64,000 bases of DNA from Rhizophagus irregularis (GCF_026210795.1 NC_089430.1:4650001-4714000); one strand, 5' to 3'; shown: positions 23,200-36,695, numbered from the stretch's first letter. The notes: a model not told the origin generated them from the sequence alone. Made by a program: numbers and translations.

Positions 23200-25227
23200 A
23201 GTATTAAAAATTTTATCTTTGAATATGAAAAATCTATATAAGATATAGGAATAAACAACCCGTCAACGGGTAAAGAATGCAACTATTTTTTTTTTTTATC
23301 AAAAGGAGTGAGTGTAATAGAGTAGGGTTTGTATGTTGTGTTAGTTGCAAAATGAATGAAGGTAATTTTTTGTTCGGGTAAAAACCTGATAGTTATATCA
23401 TTAAGATTATGTAACCTCATTTATTTCCAAACAAAGTAAATTACAAACTAAACAAGGAAAGGGAAAGTATTTACAATATTTGTATTACTAACAGTTTGAA
23501 CGTTAATCAAGAATTTATTTATTGGTACGGAATTTTTACAAATTACAAAATGGGAATTATTAGTGGAATTTCCGTTTAATATTCATACAATTATTATTTT
23601 TACTCTTTTTTCAGTTATATATAGTTATATATTTGTCCCACGCAACATCATGGCAAAATTTTTGATATTTGCTCAGTTATGGATGATTTAATGATTTACG
23701 CTATTTATTAATCTGTAAAAAGAATTTTCACCTGATCTCAAATGCATGGTGCTGCAAATATATGCCAATCGATTATTTATATTTTCGTCTACTGTTTCAT
23801 GTTGTTGATTAAATATATTTGAACTAATGCATATATCAAATAAAGCACCATTCTCCTTCGTTTGATCGTTTGATGGAAATTTTTTAAACATGGATTTACA
23901 ATAAAATTAATCGCCTAGATTTTACAAATGGTTCTTAGAACCAACATTTTTTTAATTAGTTGTTACACATTTTTCAGGAGTTTCTTCCGAGTCAAATTTT
24001 CGAGCAAAAATTTGACTAACAATTCAATTACAGTACGTTACCTCTATAATCAAATCTAACAAAAACTTAAATAACTTTTAGTCTAATGAACAGATTTTAA
24101 TTAAGAATAAATTAACCTTTTACTCATTTAAAAAGAAGTGATTTAAAAAAATTTTCCCAATTTCGAAATTCCATGATTAATCACGTGATTTAATATTAAC
24201 CAATTTGATGTGATATACATTTTCCCTTTTGTGGGGTTGTGGTACAGCCATACAGTATGACCCGTCAGTAAATCGCACTTCTCCCTTCATTTTGGTCTTT
24301 TATATTCTCTTTTTACAAATTATTTTTTATTAACATTATTTTCAATTTTTCATAATAGTGTATATAAAAAACTTTTATCAGAATGAGGTGGTTTCTTTGA
24401 GTTTTGAACTAAATTATTATGTATTTATTTATCTAAAGTTTGTGATTTTACTAATAAATATTCATGGTATAATTTTAGTACTTTGATTAAATTAACTGGC
24501 TTTTGTTAAAATGAAGTGTTGAACAAATAAAGTTTTTGAATACTCAGATTTACAAAATTTCAATGAAAATCTGTGAATTCTTTACTCAGTTGTCAAAATA
24601 TTTGATTTAATAGTTCACTTTTCTGTCATAAAAATTCTAAGATAAAAAATGTTCATCCAAGTGAAATTCTATAGTAAAAAAATTAATTTTAAATGCTACA
24701 CGATAAAATGTTATGTGCGCGTACTGCGAAAAATCTGAAAAATCTATGAAAAGAAAAATGTTATGCGCATATACTGTGAAAAGTCACGCGTCTTGTGACT
24801 CTTGTCCAATGGATTTCAGTGCTGATTAAATCTGCCGTATCACATTATGAACCAATCACATTTAGGAAGAAGTCCACAGCTATCTTTTGCTAGAGAGGTC
24901 ACGCTCTTTCGAAAATTTTATTACACAAAAATAAAAAATGATTTATAAGCGATTTACATTATTGATTTTACATAAAAGACTTTCTAATGCTAATTTTAAA
25001 TTAAGTATGAAATTTTTGTTACACTAAATTACTCTATTCTATACCGCATTCGCATACACTCACAGGACGTGACGAATAGGCATCAGACACTCAAATAAAA
25101 CGTCGCTGAGATAAATATAATCTCACATCCCATCTTAGTCACGTGGAACTTATTGTAGATCTTTCGTGCATATATATATTATAATATAATCGTCATTCTC
25201 ACTCATTTTTTATCACGATTTGTAACA
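23200..25227. promoter_or_regulatory. Divergent region between Spa2-like and FKBP genes
   Basis: A 2-kb gap with no supported gene; the 67-codon minus frame at 23688-23891 is unsupported. It holds a TCACGTGA palindrome at 24181-24188, a CACGTG near 25141, and an imperfect direct repeat with core ATGTTATG(T)GCGC at about 24708-24738 and 24758-24785. A TATATATATTATAATATAAT stretch (25168-25190) lies 40-60 bp before the FKBP start and could serve as its core promoter. Confidence 0.4.
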
Positions 25228-26582
25228 ATGGTAATTTTTTTTTTCTCTTGTATTATATTAAAGAATTGAATTAATTGAAAAAAAAATTTTTAGGGAGTCC
25301 AAATCATAACTGACCCAAATGACCCAATATACGTAAGTATATTATCGGGGATATAATTTTGACTAATAATTAGTAATGGAATAATTTAATTTAATTTTAT
25401 TTTTTTTTAAAATATTTAGGGAGAACCTAATTACGTTCGTATATACTTTTTCTGAAAGTTTAGTTTTTTCTTTTACAGAATTGATAATACTTTTTTTTTT
25501 TTAACAGGGCAAAAAAGAAAATACAGTGCGTATATATATTTTTTTCTGAAAATAGTTTTTCTTTGATGAAATTGATAATTTTTATTTAATTATTTTGTGA
25601 TATTTTATGATATTCAGGGGCCCACTAAATTTGTTCGTATATATTTTTTTTCTGAAAATAAAGTTTTTCTTTTGATTGGTAGTATTTAAATTAATAATTT
25701 CATTATTTTTCTATTTTTTTTTTTTTAATAATATTCAGAACTTTCAACCCGGTGACAATGTGGTAAGATATCTTTATAGACTTTGTTCGAACTGTTAACA
25801 TAATTTTTAATTTTTTTTCTTTTGAAATAATAGAATTTTCCAAAAGTGGTATGTTTTATATATTCGCCTATCGTCAAAATTTATTTCTCGAATAATATTT
25901 TATAATGTTTTCATTTTCTGTTATTATAGGGTGATGAAGTCACTATCAACTGTAAGTTTAATTAATCGTGGTACCATTATTGTTTATTATTAATTTATGC
26001 TTATTCTTTTAAAGATACTGGATACCTTAAAAATCCGAATTATCCGAAACACGATAACTTCATTAAGAGTATTGATCATTTCGATTCTTCAATTACCCGA
26101 AATAAACCACTCTTTTGCAAAGTCGGGGTTGGTCAACTGATTAGAGGTATGCTATATAAAACTTGGAGCATTATTATAGATAATTAAATACTTAAATTAA
26201 TTAAATTTAGGTTGGGATGAAGGTATTCTTAGACTCAGTCTTGGACAAAAGGCTACACTTGCCGTCACTTCAGATTACGGGTACGGTAGTTCTGGCTTTG
26301 GTGCAGTTGTAAGTATTTGCAAATTTTTTTTTTTTTAATTTACATTTACGTCGAAACTTTTATTTTACAAATTAATCTTGTCCTCTGTATAATTAGATCC
26401 CACCTAATTCAGATTTGATATTGTAAGTAAAATATATAATAAACATCTCATTTATTTAGTATCATTTTCAAGTTTAGTTGACTTTTTTTTTTATTCAAAA
26501 TAGTGATGTTGAACTTATTGGAATAAATGACTTATTTATAAATCCACCATCATCAACATCATCGGAGCAACAAAAGCAATAA
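25228..26582 (+). CDS. FKBP-type peptidyl-prolyl isomerase split into microexons
   Basis: Twelve exons join in frame to 161 residues: 25228-25230 (ATG only), 25294-25332, 25420-25434, 25508-25525, 25618-25632, 25739-25762, 25834-25848, 25930-25951, 26015-26146, 26211-26308, 26397-26422, 26504-26582. The protein starts MGVQIITDPNDP, as FKBP12 proteins do (MGV..), and has INYTGYL, FDSS, GQLIRGWDEGI, SLGQKATL, SDYGYG, IPPNSDLIFDVELI. These cover the rapamycin/FK506 pocket residues (Tyr, Phe-Asp, Ile-Arg-Gly-Trp, Tyr, Phe). It lacks a signal peptide, so it is cytosolic. Two oddities set it apart: an extra segment between residues 14 and 41 encoded by five microexons, and an 11-residue insertion after TGYL. 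Prolyl cis-trans isomerisation is the expected activity. Every intron has GT..AG ends; the early ones start GTTCGT or GTGCGT. Confidence 0.85.
25420..25738 (+). repeat. Tandem microexon-intron units inside the FKBP gene
   Basis: Exons 3, 4 and 5 (15, 18 and 15 nt) all start with GG and are each followed by a look-alike intron: donor GTTCGTATATA or GTGCGTATATA, then TTTTTTCTGAAA, a T-rich stretch containing GTTTTTCTTT, and an AATTGATAAT-like segment. Unit starts are at 25420, 25508 and 25618, about 90-110 bp apart. This looks like tandem duplication of one exon plus intron. Confidence 0.65.
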
Positions 26583-28829
26583 ATAGGAAGATATATTTTA
26601 TTTTGTTTCTAATCAAATAATTATAAAGATGGATCCATTTCTTAAATAAATAAAAATATCACTATGAATTTTAATTTCAATGATGGAACAAAAGGTTAAT
26701 CTTTCTGGTATTAACAATTTAAAGTCTGAGTCTGATTGATCCTTTAAAGTCCATTCCTAAAACGAAGGAAAATGATTTTTGTTTTTTTAAAAAAAAAATG
26801 GGTTAATTGGTTCTAAAAAAGAAAAGGAAATTATCCCTGAAACTTACTTTAAGAACAGTTTATTGCATCAAGTTTTATCCCAATTTTAACGTGTAATCTG
26901 GAAAGGGTTTTTCGATTTCAATCAACTAATTAATTAATTTAATTGAACCAATTTTTTATTTTTGAAGAAATAAGAACGAACACTCAAACTATTTCAAGTC
27001 CAGGAAGTCTAAAATGAGTGCGTAAAATAACAAAAAAAAATAAATATGTTCCCGAAAAAAAAAACTCTCAATAATTATTTTAAGAGGACTATTTCTAACT
27101 TCCAAGTCCAAAAGTTCATATTAAAGACCCAACAATTCTCTGAACTTGGGCTCACTCCTAGAAATTTAAGTATTCATCCTTAAATTCCGTCTCAAAAAAA
27201 AAATATTGATATCGACGTAATTAGCTTAAGACTGCCCGCATTTGATAAATGATAAGTCTTTAAAGTTTGAGTAAATCTTGATATAATAAAAATTTTTTTT
27301 CATGTTAGAACACGTAACACGAATAAATTAGGTATAAAAAAAGGAACTGTTGAATAAGCAAGCATCGTTGTTAATTGTGCTGGTGGTTTAAGAAAGTACT
27401 GTACATGATGACGAATGGTTTAATTTGCTTTTTCTGCTAATTTTAAAATAAAATTTTATTTAACTAATTAAATAATTAATTAAACAGAAAGTTCTAAAAG
27501 CTTAACGCGAGGGTATGATGAGGAAACTCTGAAAAAATATAAGCTAAAGTAATTATTCGTAAATTAATAACTTTAGCAATTAAAACTATCTTTTTTATGA
27601 AGTAATTTCTTTCTTTCTTCGTGGTTTAAACGAAAAAGTTCAATCTCACTAATTTAATCAAATAGTTTTAATCACAATAAAATTATTGAATCTGATGAGA
27701 TCTAAATAAATAAGGGATGAGATTAATTTACGAAACAAAAAGATAATTTTTAATAGATCTTGAATGTCTGAATAATTAATATAATTAATATCTATAATTA
27801 AATACCTAAGCTATATTTAACATACCTTTTTTATCACTTTGATTCTTCAATTGATCAAAGTGCTCAAACTTTCCTCACTATTCTAAATTAATAAACAAAT
27901 TTATGAATAAAAACTTAATAGTTTTTCAATAAATTTAAAATTAATCCCTGACCTCTTTTTTCTTTTTTTGTGATTAACCGATACAATCACTATCCATTAT
28001 AACACATTTCTTTACCTCTTTTGAGAAATCTACAGTATATTCAGTATATATATATTTATAAGAAAATTAATTTATATTTAATTAAAGTTTAAATATCAAA
28101 AAAATCGTCTTACCGACAACGACCATCAATAACTAAATCATATTTTGTTTATTATTTTTATGTATATAATTCTACACAACCTTTCGTGAAACTTTTTTTT
28201 CAGGGGATCAACGGTTTACCCCTTAGTTTACGCATTTGCTAACTCGACGACTAGTTCAGAACTCTATATAATGTTTCTTAATAGGAACTTAAACCTATGT
28301 AAGTATTTAAAACAAACTTTTTAAAAATATTTAGTAATTTTTAGATTTTAAAATTAAATGTAGAAAGTGTGAACAATTGTTAATTAACCGCTTAAAAAAA
28401 AAAAAAATTCTTTTCACAGTAACACAAAGTTCGGATATTGTCTTTTTCCCATTTTAACATTGTGAAGTGTGAACATTGTGTGAATCTTATACTAATTTGG
28501 TTATTTATATTGATTTTTGTATTGAAATTACTTTGATGGAAACAATTAATTTCCATATACGATTTTCTCACACGAACAGTTTATTAAATGCGATTGTGTC
28601 TCCTGTCACTTCAAAGAAACTCTCCTTGTTTGGAGTTTACACATTGTTTTGCACTAATCTAAATTAATCTATTAAGGAATCGCGCATATATACACTAAAT
28701 ATGTATATATATAGCATATTAACCGTAGCAGATGATTCTTTCAAAAAAATTTTTTTTTTTTATTTATTTTTTTGAAAGAGAAAATATTAAAAGTATTAAA
28801 ATATTCAGCTACCAGTTCTTGAATATCAA
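26583..28829. other. Intergenic, no gene supported
   Basis: Between the FKBP gene and the second ion-channel-like gene. Long A/T runs and short direct repeats occur, but no frame above 63 codons and no domain. The 63-codon frame at 28476-28667 has no support. A TATATATA run sits at about 28700-28710 and a T-rich tract at 28750-28772, just before the next start. Confidence 0.5.
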
Positions 28830-31800
28830 ATGGGTGAAGTTTCCATAGAAATTGATATTGATAAAACTTATATCGGTAAAACCGATATTGATGAATCACA
28901 TAAACCACATAACGGTAAACCTATTAATAGGATAGTTCTATCACCAGATGAAAAATACGTTGTTACTTATAGTGTGAACGATGATTCAATTGTCGGTTGG
29001 AATGGAGATATTGAAGAGGGAAAACTTAATTTAGACTACACAGTTCAAACTGTTAAAACAAGGGAAGAAATCAAACGTATATTTGTTACCGATGATAAGA
29101 AACTTTTTTTTAGTGCTCTAGATAGAGAAAGTAAGTAATAATTGTTTGATTCCATTATCTAATGCATGTGACTAATTATTTTTAATCATATTTAATTAGA
29201 ACCAATCATATTATTCGATATGGAAAATAATCAAGAAATTAAGCTACCATCTATTGCATACAGAAAGATTAGTTTCTATAAAAATAACTATTTTCAATTC
29301 ATAACACACGATATGTTGTGGACTTATACCAAGAATAAAAATAATGAATGGACATGTGAATCAATTTACTCAATACCTGATGGTAAGGAGGATGATATTG
29401 AAAATGGAATTTTTACAACTTTTTTCAGTGATATAAGAAAAGATGGTAGTATACATCTAGAATGTGGTGATTATCATTACATATGGAATACTCTTTCTGA
29501 AAGAAGTTTTAGAGTTTTCAATTTTACGAATCGTGGAAAAGGAATGGTAATAAAACATGATATTAAAATTGTTTGTTTATGAAAGTATATTCATCTTTCT
29601 CTTTCTCTCAAAATTATTAGTATGACATTTTTAAAGATTCGAGGATTAAGAATGACGAAAACTTCCTTTGTATTAGATATGGAAGATCAATATTGATTTA
29701 TTCATTGGAATTAGAAGCCGCCGTGGCTTCTTTAGATGCGTTAAATGGTATTATTTTCTTTTTTTCAAAGTTAAAAAACATAACTATCATTAATTATTAA
29801 TATTAAATTATTGTTTTATTTAGATATTGAAGTATATAAATTTTTGAAGCATACGAATTTACATTCTTTATTATTATCTACACTCGATTATGTTAGTTTC
29901 AAAGTTTTGCCAGGAATTTGGAATTCCATGATAGAACATTGCTGGAAAAAATGTATAGACCGTTTAAAAAAGAATAATCAATTACCAAAAGAATATCAAC
30001 CCCAAAGCATACCATATAAAATTCAAACTACAGACGAATACGCATATGGATTTTTAGATGGATGTGTTTGGAAGTTTAAATTAGATTTTTCAGATTTTTC
30101 ATATGATTATTCTTTAAATGATGATGATAAGGTCAATGTGAAATCGTACGATTACTTAAATATTCATTTGTTTAATAGATATATGAATAAAATACATGCG
30201 GTCTTCATGGAAGAAATATCTCCAACTTTTAATGAATCGATTAAATGGGAATTAAGTATTACTCCTGACAGTATTACTTCGAAAGTTTTCAAAAAAGTTA
30301 AAGTTAATAATGAATGGGAATGGAATTTCATTTGTACAAGAACTGATAAGCATAATTATTTTACCCTCTTTTTACAACGGATAATCTCAAGTTCATTACT
30401 TAGTAACGATGATATTGTTATATTAACATCAATGGGTCTTTTTATTTATCATTTTGATGAATATAATAAATCTATTATTTTAAATTATTTTTATCGTATG
30501 CAACTTAATGGTACGGAGGGGGAGGAGATTTTTCCGTATTATCGTGATGAATTATTTTCAAAATCTACTTTACCTATTCCAAGTTATGAGAGCTTTAAGT
30601 TAAATGATGAATGGATTTCATACTTAATTAATGATAGGTTAAGTCTTTTAAAATATGGTACAAAATTATTATCATTTGCTATTAAAGAACATAAGACGGA
30701 ATTGATCGATAATATTTACAAAAATTGTGTAACTCTTTTTAGACAAGATTTAAGAGACACCAGGAATTATTTGAATTTATTAGGTATTATCACAACTTCA
30801 ATGCCATTGTTGAATAAATGTTATCCAGATTATATTACAAGATTTTCATTAGATACAGTTATGATTATAGACTCACCTAATTATCATATAAGACATAGAA
30901 GAGCATCTTTACATCATCATGCTTTTTTTAGAAATATTCAACCAGAAAATTTTAATAGGACCATTCCATGGATTTATTATATTAACCGTTTAAGGGAATT
31001 ACGTAAAAATAGATTTTGGTATTATTTACTAAAACTTGTTAAATACTTGGTGTTAATTTTAATTTTACCCCTTTTACCCTTTTATTGTGCTTTATGTAAT
31101 TTATTATTATATTGCCATTTTGTTTGTTGCACTAAAGATGAAGATATACTCACAGTCGCTTATTTTAAAACTCGGAGAATTTTCCGTCTTTTTAGATATT
31201 ATACAAGAAGTAACTCAAATAGTCAAACAGTGCCAGAAATTACTTTTATTATTCCTTACATTAAGTTTGTTAATTATCCACAAGATTATGATTGGTATTG
31301 GGAATTAATTAAGCCTAAAACTAGTCCATTTATCGAAGTAAAAAATAGAGATATATATAAAACATGGAGTGGTGAATTAATAATTAATTTTAAATGGAAT
31401 ACTTTTGGGAAATATTATTATGCAATAATTTGGATTGTGTATATGATTTTTTTTATATGCTTTTCTGCTGCTGCATCAATTTCTCTCCCTGAAAATATTC
31501 GAAATCCACTTTTAATTATTTCAATTATACTTGGATTAGTTCATCTGAGTTTTGAAATTCGTCAACTTATTTTTAATCCTTCTCAGTGGATCCATGATTT
31601 TTGGAATTTGTTTGGTATGTATCACTTAAAATTATTTTAAAAAAGTATTTAGTTTAAATGATTTTTAAAAAATAATTGTATTTATATTAATATATATAGA
31701 TATGATTGCGTACCTTCTTCCAATTTACACTTCTATTCATTGGCTTGTATCAAATGAATTAAATGGTCAAATAATTCAATTACTTTCATTTTCCTGCCTA

Positions 31801-33025
31801 TTTTTAGATATAAAATTTTTGTTATTTTTTAGAGCATTTGAATCTTTTGGTGTATATTTTGCAATTATAGTTAGTGTTGGGAGACAAATTATGTCTTTCT
31901 TAGTAGTCTTGTTAATTATTGTAATGAGTTTTGCGCATGCATTTTTTATTCTATTGATACCAAGATCCGATTATTCATTTGAGGAACTTGCAAAGAATGA
32001 TGATCCCAATAATCCTTGGAATATATCCCCTGCTTATAATCAAGTATTTGATAATGGAACTATTGATTCTAAACCATTTATGGTTCAACCACCTAATGAA
32101 AATACAAACATGTTTATAGACTATAGAACCTCACTTTTTGCAATGTATTTATTCTTAACAGGTACTGTATATTTATTAATATATATTAGTATATTCATTT
32201 TTTTTCAAAAGAATTTAACGAACTTTTTTTTTTTTTTTATATCAAAAAAGGTGATTCAAGCTCATTGAGTAATTGGTCATACAAGAGCAATCCACCACTT
32301 GCAATATTAATCGTCTTATTCTCATTATTAATTGTTGTATACCTTATGAATTTGCTTATTGGGTTACTTAATTTTGCGATTGAAAAGGATAACAATAGAG
32401 TCTCATATTTGATGCAAAAAGTGGAGGTATAATATCATCTTTCTTTTTTTAAAAAAAAGCGTTAATTTTTGTATGTTAAAAAAAATATTTTAATATTTTT
32501 TTTCTTATCATTACAGATTCTGGCCGAAATTGAATTATTTTATTTATTACCACATCAGAGACGTTGTCAAGAATGGTTTCCTGAATTAATGTAAGTTTTT
32601 CTACTAATTTTATTATGTTTTACAAAAAAAAATATCATGCCCGTTTGAAAAAAAAAATTTTTTTTTTTTTTGCTAATACATAAATTTATCTTTAGATATT
32701 ATTTTGCAAATGTTGATAAGACTCGAGAAAAAATTAAAGAAATGATTAATAATGACGAATGGAAAACTGATTATTTTCCAGAAATGAAGCAAGAATTATT
32801 AAATAAACTCAATATTCAACATAATCCTCATAATGATAAAGTTTTCATGGATAAATTAGAAGAAATATATATAATGTAAGATATGAAATTATGATGTTTA
32901 AAAATTTTCTTTCTTTTTTTTTTTTATTTGAGTGCTAATATTATTAAACTTACTATTTATAATTAATGTCTATTAGGATTTCCAAACTTTCTAAAGAACA
33001 ATCACCTCAAGTTGAAAAAAATTGA
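28830..33025 (+). CDS. Ion-transport-domain membrane protein, WD40-like N-terminus, copy B
   Basis: Nine exons (28830-29130, 29200-29570, 29621-29747, 29824-31614, 31700-32161, 32251-32426, 32517-32590, 32696-32875, 32977-33025) join in frame to about 1176 residues. Seven internal junctions match copy A at 1422-5260 in place and phase; the ninth exon adds about 15 residues copy A lacks. WD40-like strands lie in the first 200 residues (LSPDEKYVVTYSVNDDSIVG). Hydrophobic segments include YLVLILILPLLPFYCALCNL, YAIIWIVYMIFFICFSAAA, LLIISIILGLVHLSF, IIQLLSFSCLFLDIKFLLFF and the S5-like IMSFLVVLLIIVMSFAHAFF. A pore-like LFLTGDSSS, split by an intron after LTG, and the S6-like ILIVLFSLLIVVYLMNLLIG follow. 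The tail FYLLPHQRRCQEWFPE is shared with copy A. A TRP/polycystin-like cation channel is inferred from layout only. The donor of exon 2 (GTTTGT) is the least certain junction. Confidence 0.82.
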
Positions 33026-33737
33026 TGAAATCAAAGAAGTCGAAGAGCAACCTAATCATCAAAATTATCAAAACTGAGTTAGATGATAATGAATGGAAAG
33101 TCATATTAAATGAAAATAGAAAGCATAACTTTATTTTTAACTATAAAATTGTATTCTAACGTTCAAAGTAATCAAAATTAGAATTTATTAATTTAATTAC
33201 TAATTAATATACTGTAGATTCCTATAAGTGAAATATCTGCTACATAAAATAAATAAAATAAATATGTATACATAAGAAAAAAAGTATATTAAGATTTTTG
33301 AGAATAAATTATAGAGAATATTTTATATAGCAAATTTGATGAAAAAATTTCTGAGATTGTCTTAATTTTAAAATTTTTCATTCAAAAGTTCATTCACTTT
33401 TATTTTTTAATGTATTTCAAAAACAATAATATTATTGATTTTGATTAAATACTCGTCTATCGGTTCGGTCGGTTAAGTGACTATTTTACATTTATATATT
33501 ACAGAAGATAGCGAAATCAATGATCTTTATAAAAAAGTTAAGTATTTGAAACACCATGAAATTTGAAATGTGAATAAGAGAAAGTTTCAATGTTATTTGG
33601 GTATAAAAACGCACCTATTTAGTGAGAGATTTCTTATAAGTTGATTTAAACTATAGTACTGCATAGTTTGGACTTTATATAGTTTTGTGAAACTATGTTG
33701 ACAAAACACCTAAATCACGTGATCGCTCGCTTATTGT
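33026..33737. other. Intergenic, 3' flank of copy B
   Basis: Just after the stop codon the sequence stays protein-like for about 100 bases (DEIKEVEEQPNHQNY, then ELDDNEWKVILNEN), suggesting a former longer tail or alternative last exon. After that only AT-rich DNA and a TCACGTGA palindrome at 33715-33722. Confidence 0.4.
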
Positions 33738-34420
33738 TTGACTGTCACTGACCACGTTTATATTTATCCCGGAGACAATTTTACAATACCTTTCCGAGTG
33801 GAGCACCTCAATATTCCTAGGTTTAAAAAAAACAACGAAAGTACCAATCGGTACGCATCAGAATTGAATTATCAGACTTTCGCTTCAACCAAAATACGAG
33901 TAATATATGGACGACATCACTTGGACAGATACCGGCTCGCTGATGCCCCGCAAATTGGACGCTCCGGGAAAGGAAGGAAAGAGAGCGTTTTCAAGCTATA
34001 ATATCGACCGTTCCGGAATCGATGACGCTAGCAAGTTTGTGGAAGGATTCCAAACCCACCAATTCTTGTTATCAGCAGGAATGAAAAGCTTTAAGCTACT
34101 CTAAGTTGATTGGATATTTCGAAAAAGTGTGAAAATCTTCTTAGGGTGCTATATACTCCATCAATTTGGCTCGATTCTGAGTTGTCCTGGTGTCTACCAG
34201 AAAGAGCAAGAAACCGGTGAATCATCCACCGACTGACGTATCACGTAAACAAAAGAAGAATAAGAATCTAAGAAAGAGGAGACAGCTTCAAGTACCGCGA
34301 AAATTCAAACTAACAACAAAAAGGGAAAGAAGTTCAACGATCGTAAACAGAGGTATTGGCGGAAATTTTGGCGAAGTTGAAACGTTTAGTATAGTTGTAG
34401 ACTTGTAGCCGTGGTTTTTC
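33738..34420 (+). pseudogene. Decayed gag/ORF1-like relic of a retroelement (tentative)
   Basis: This stretch is richer in G and C than its surroundings and carries overlapping frames that look like one broken protein: DITWTDTGSLMPRKL, KEGKRAFSSYNIDRSGIDD, FVEGFQTHQFLLSAGMKSF (33907-34104), then a basic tail TRKSKKPVNHPP, SRKQKKNKNL, KEETASSTAKIQTNNKKGKK and EVLAEILAKLKRLV in shifted frames (34190-34410). An acid/polar domain followed by a Lys-rich tail and a short leucine helix is reminiscent of gag/ORF1 proteins of fungal retroelements, but there is no zinc knuckle and no reverse transcriptase nearby. I cannot name the element. Confidence 0.3.
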
Positions 34421-36695
34421 TTTTCTTCTTATAGTAGCATTTTTTGCGCGAAATGTCCTTAGGCCAATACAATGTTTTTTTTCTTTTTCGCACCATTCTA
34501 TCTCTTACAGTATTTACAGGGGCGTTTATTTTTTAACGAAAGACCAATACGGGAATAGATATAACAATCGTGCTTTTAGTTCATACTTCATTGCAGAATT
34601 AGTTTCATTATTTTGTGCGGACTTTAAATTCCTGACGGATTTGCTAGCAATTTTCCACCTTAGTGTTCCTATCATATGGCAGGTTGGTTTATCGGTTTGT
34701 TTTTGTACTACTTTACGATTAGTTTCCATGTAGTCTGTACTGATTCCTGTTCACTTCGATAATAAAAATAAAAATAAACTTATCTCGGAGACTTTTTTTG
34801 CCTATTTATCACGCATTCTATTTGTCACAACTCGGAGAAATTCAGTGGAGGGCCGCCGTGAGTTCACAAGTATCATAACTTCGTGCACTTAATCATGTGA
34901 AATAAATGAAATTATCCAGCCAAAAACTTATTTTTTATTAATTGTATAACACTCTAGACAATGTACAACGTATCATCTATGTGACTGAATTGTCATTTAA
35001 TACTTACAAGCATGGTAGTGAATCTATGACATCACATTCAGAAACTATTTAAAAAGTTTACTTTCATTATAAGCTGAATGTAATTGTTATAGTGAAAAGT
35101 TAGTGAGGTCTTTTTTTTTTCTTATTTATATAATTTTCTTATTGTATTTACTAAACGAATTTTTATATAGTAAATCAAGTACATATATCAATGAAATATA
35201 TTTAATATACTGTAATTCGCCTATATGATCATATTATGTATGACGTAACGATTATTTGCCAGTCACGTCTATATGTCTGAAATTGATTTTTTTTGATTGG
35301 ATGTATCACGTGGTCAGGCTGACCGTTAAATTTCAGATGTTTATTTTTTGATTAACGCGTTTCGCGTTTAACCCTTACTTTCATATTTTTTTTTTATATA
35401 AAAGGATCAGTAGCGCATTTCTTTATTAACAATTTTTGTAAAGGTTAATTAAATCTATAGTATTATTAGTGTAGATTATATGAAATTTTTTGAAATACTT
35501 TAAAATTATAAAAAAAAACAATTTAAAACAAACAGTATGTCGTGTTTCTACTTCAGACAACTTCATATGGTACCAACAACCAAAGAGGGGAGAAAGTAAA
35601 GAAGCAGTGAAATTATGAACAAGTGGAGGAAGTAAAGAGTGGTGAACAAAAGATCTCGCCATCTTTTAGCCCTGAAAATCTTATTGTTGGGCTTGAAGAA
35701 CCATATATAATGATCAGGTACTATTTATCTTTAAATTTCATGCTGTTTGAGAAGGCAATTCCAGACCACCATAGCATGACAAAGATGTGAGAACTATTGT
35801 TCTTTACAGGAGGAATAATTATGTACCTTTCTCACGGGTCACGTGAGGTCTTTTGTTCTGAAGGAGGAACAATTATGAACCTCCAACATTGTGATATCTT
35901 TTAATGGATTTATTTTTATTAGGAGTTTCAATATATATATACATTTATATATATATTATCAGAGAACTGGAAGCACATCGTGGCCACAGTTACTGTGAAC
36001 GTCCTTCTCTGATTTCAGAAATTCCTAATATCACAAATAAGTTGTGTGTTTGAGTTTTGCTGCATGGATAACAGGCATCAGGGTAAGAGTACTTGGTGCA
36101 GGGCTGAAATTAGCTTTCTGTTATGGGAAAAACCTGATGAGTGTAGTGTCTAAACCTAGGCATAGGCATTATCTGCAAAGAAATTTGTTCTGTTACCATG
36201 CCAAATATTCATGTTATTTGGTTCAATAGTACTCACTTTTTTCTTTTTTTAGATTAAATAGCAATAACATTAATGGTTTCATGGACTTATATTATCAGCA
36301 TTGATAATAATCAGAGAATCATCTATCTTTCTATCAGCCACAAGAATAGTGTTATTAATGAGCAGCATTCCATCACGTCACTATACCAAAAAAAGCCACC
36401 TAATGATAAATGTAAATACTGAATATTTATTAATTTTCTTATTGTCCAGATTTATCTGTTTTAATTTATATACTAATGATTTAATTATAATATGTTCATT
36501 TTTACTAATCATAATTTTTTTAAAAAAGTTAAAAGTGGATTTATCTATAATTATATAGGCCTAGAATAAGTAATTTTTGTAGTTAGGCTTTAGTAATTAT
36601 ATAACATCAAATTTATTTGAAATTTATAAATATATGTAATTTAATGGGACAATATTTTGTATAGCGCAAAAGTTCAAAAGTGACATTTTGGCCAC
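34421..36695. other. Intergenic, no gene supported
   Basis: Small frames (34526-34729, 35426-35662, 36044-36229, 36301-36558) have no recognisable domain. A near-direct repeat (core AGGAGGAA-AATTATG) occurs at about 35807-35823 and 35862-35878, flanking a TCACGTGA at 35839-35846. A short palindrome AACGCGTTTCGCGTT lies at 35353-35367. ATCAGAGAA and TTCTCTGAT face each other near 35959 and 36005. Confidence 0.4.
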
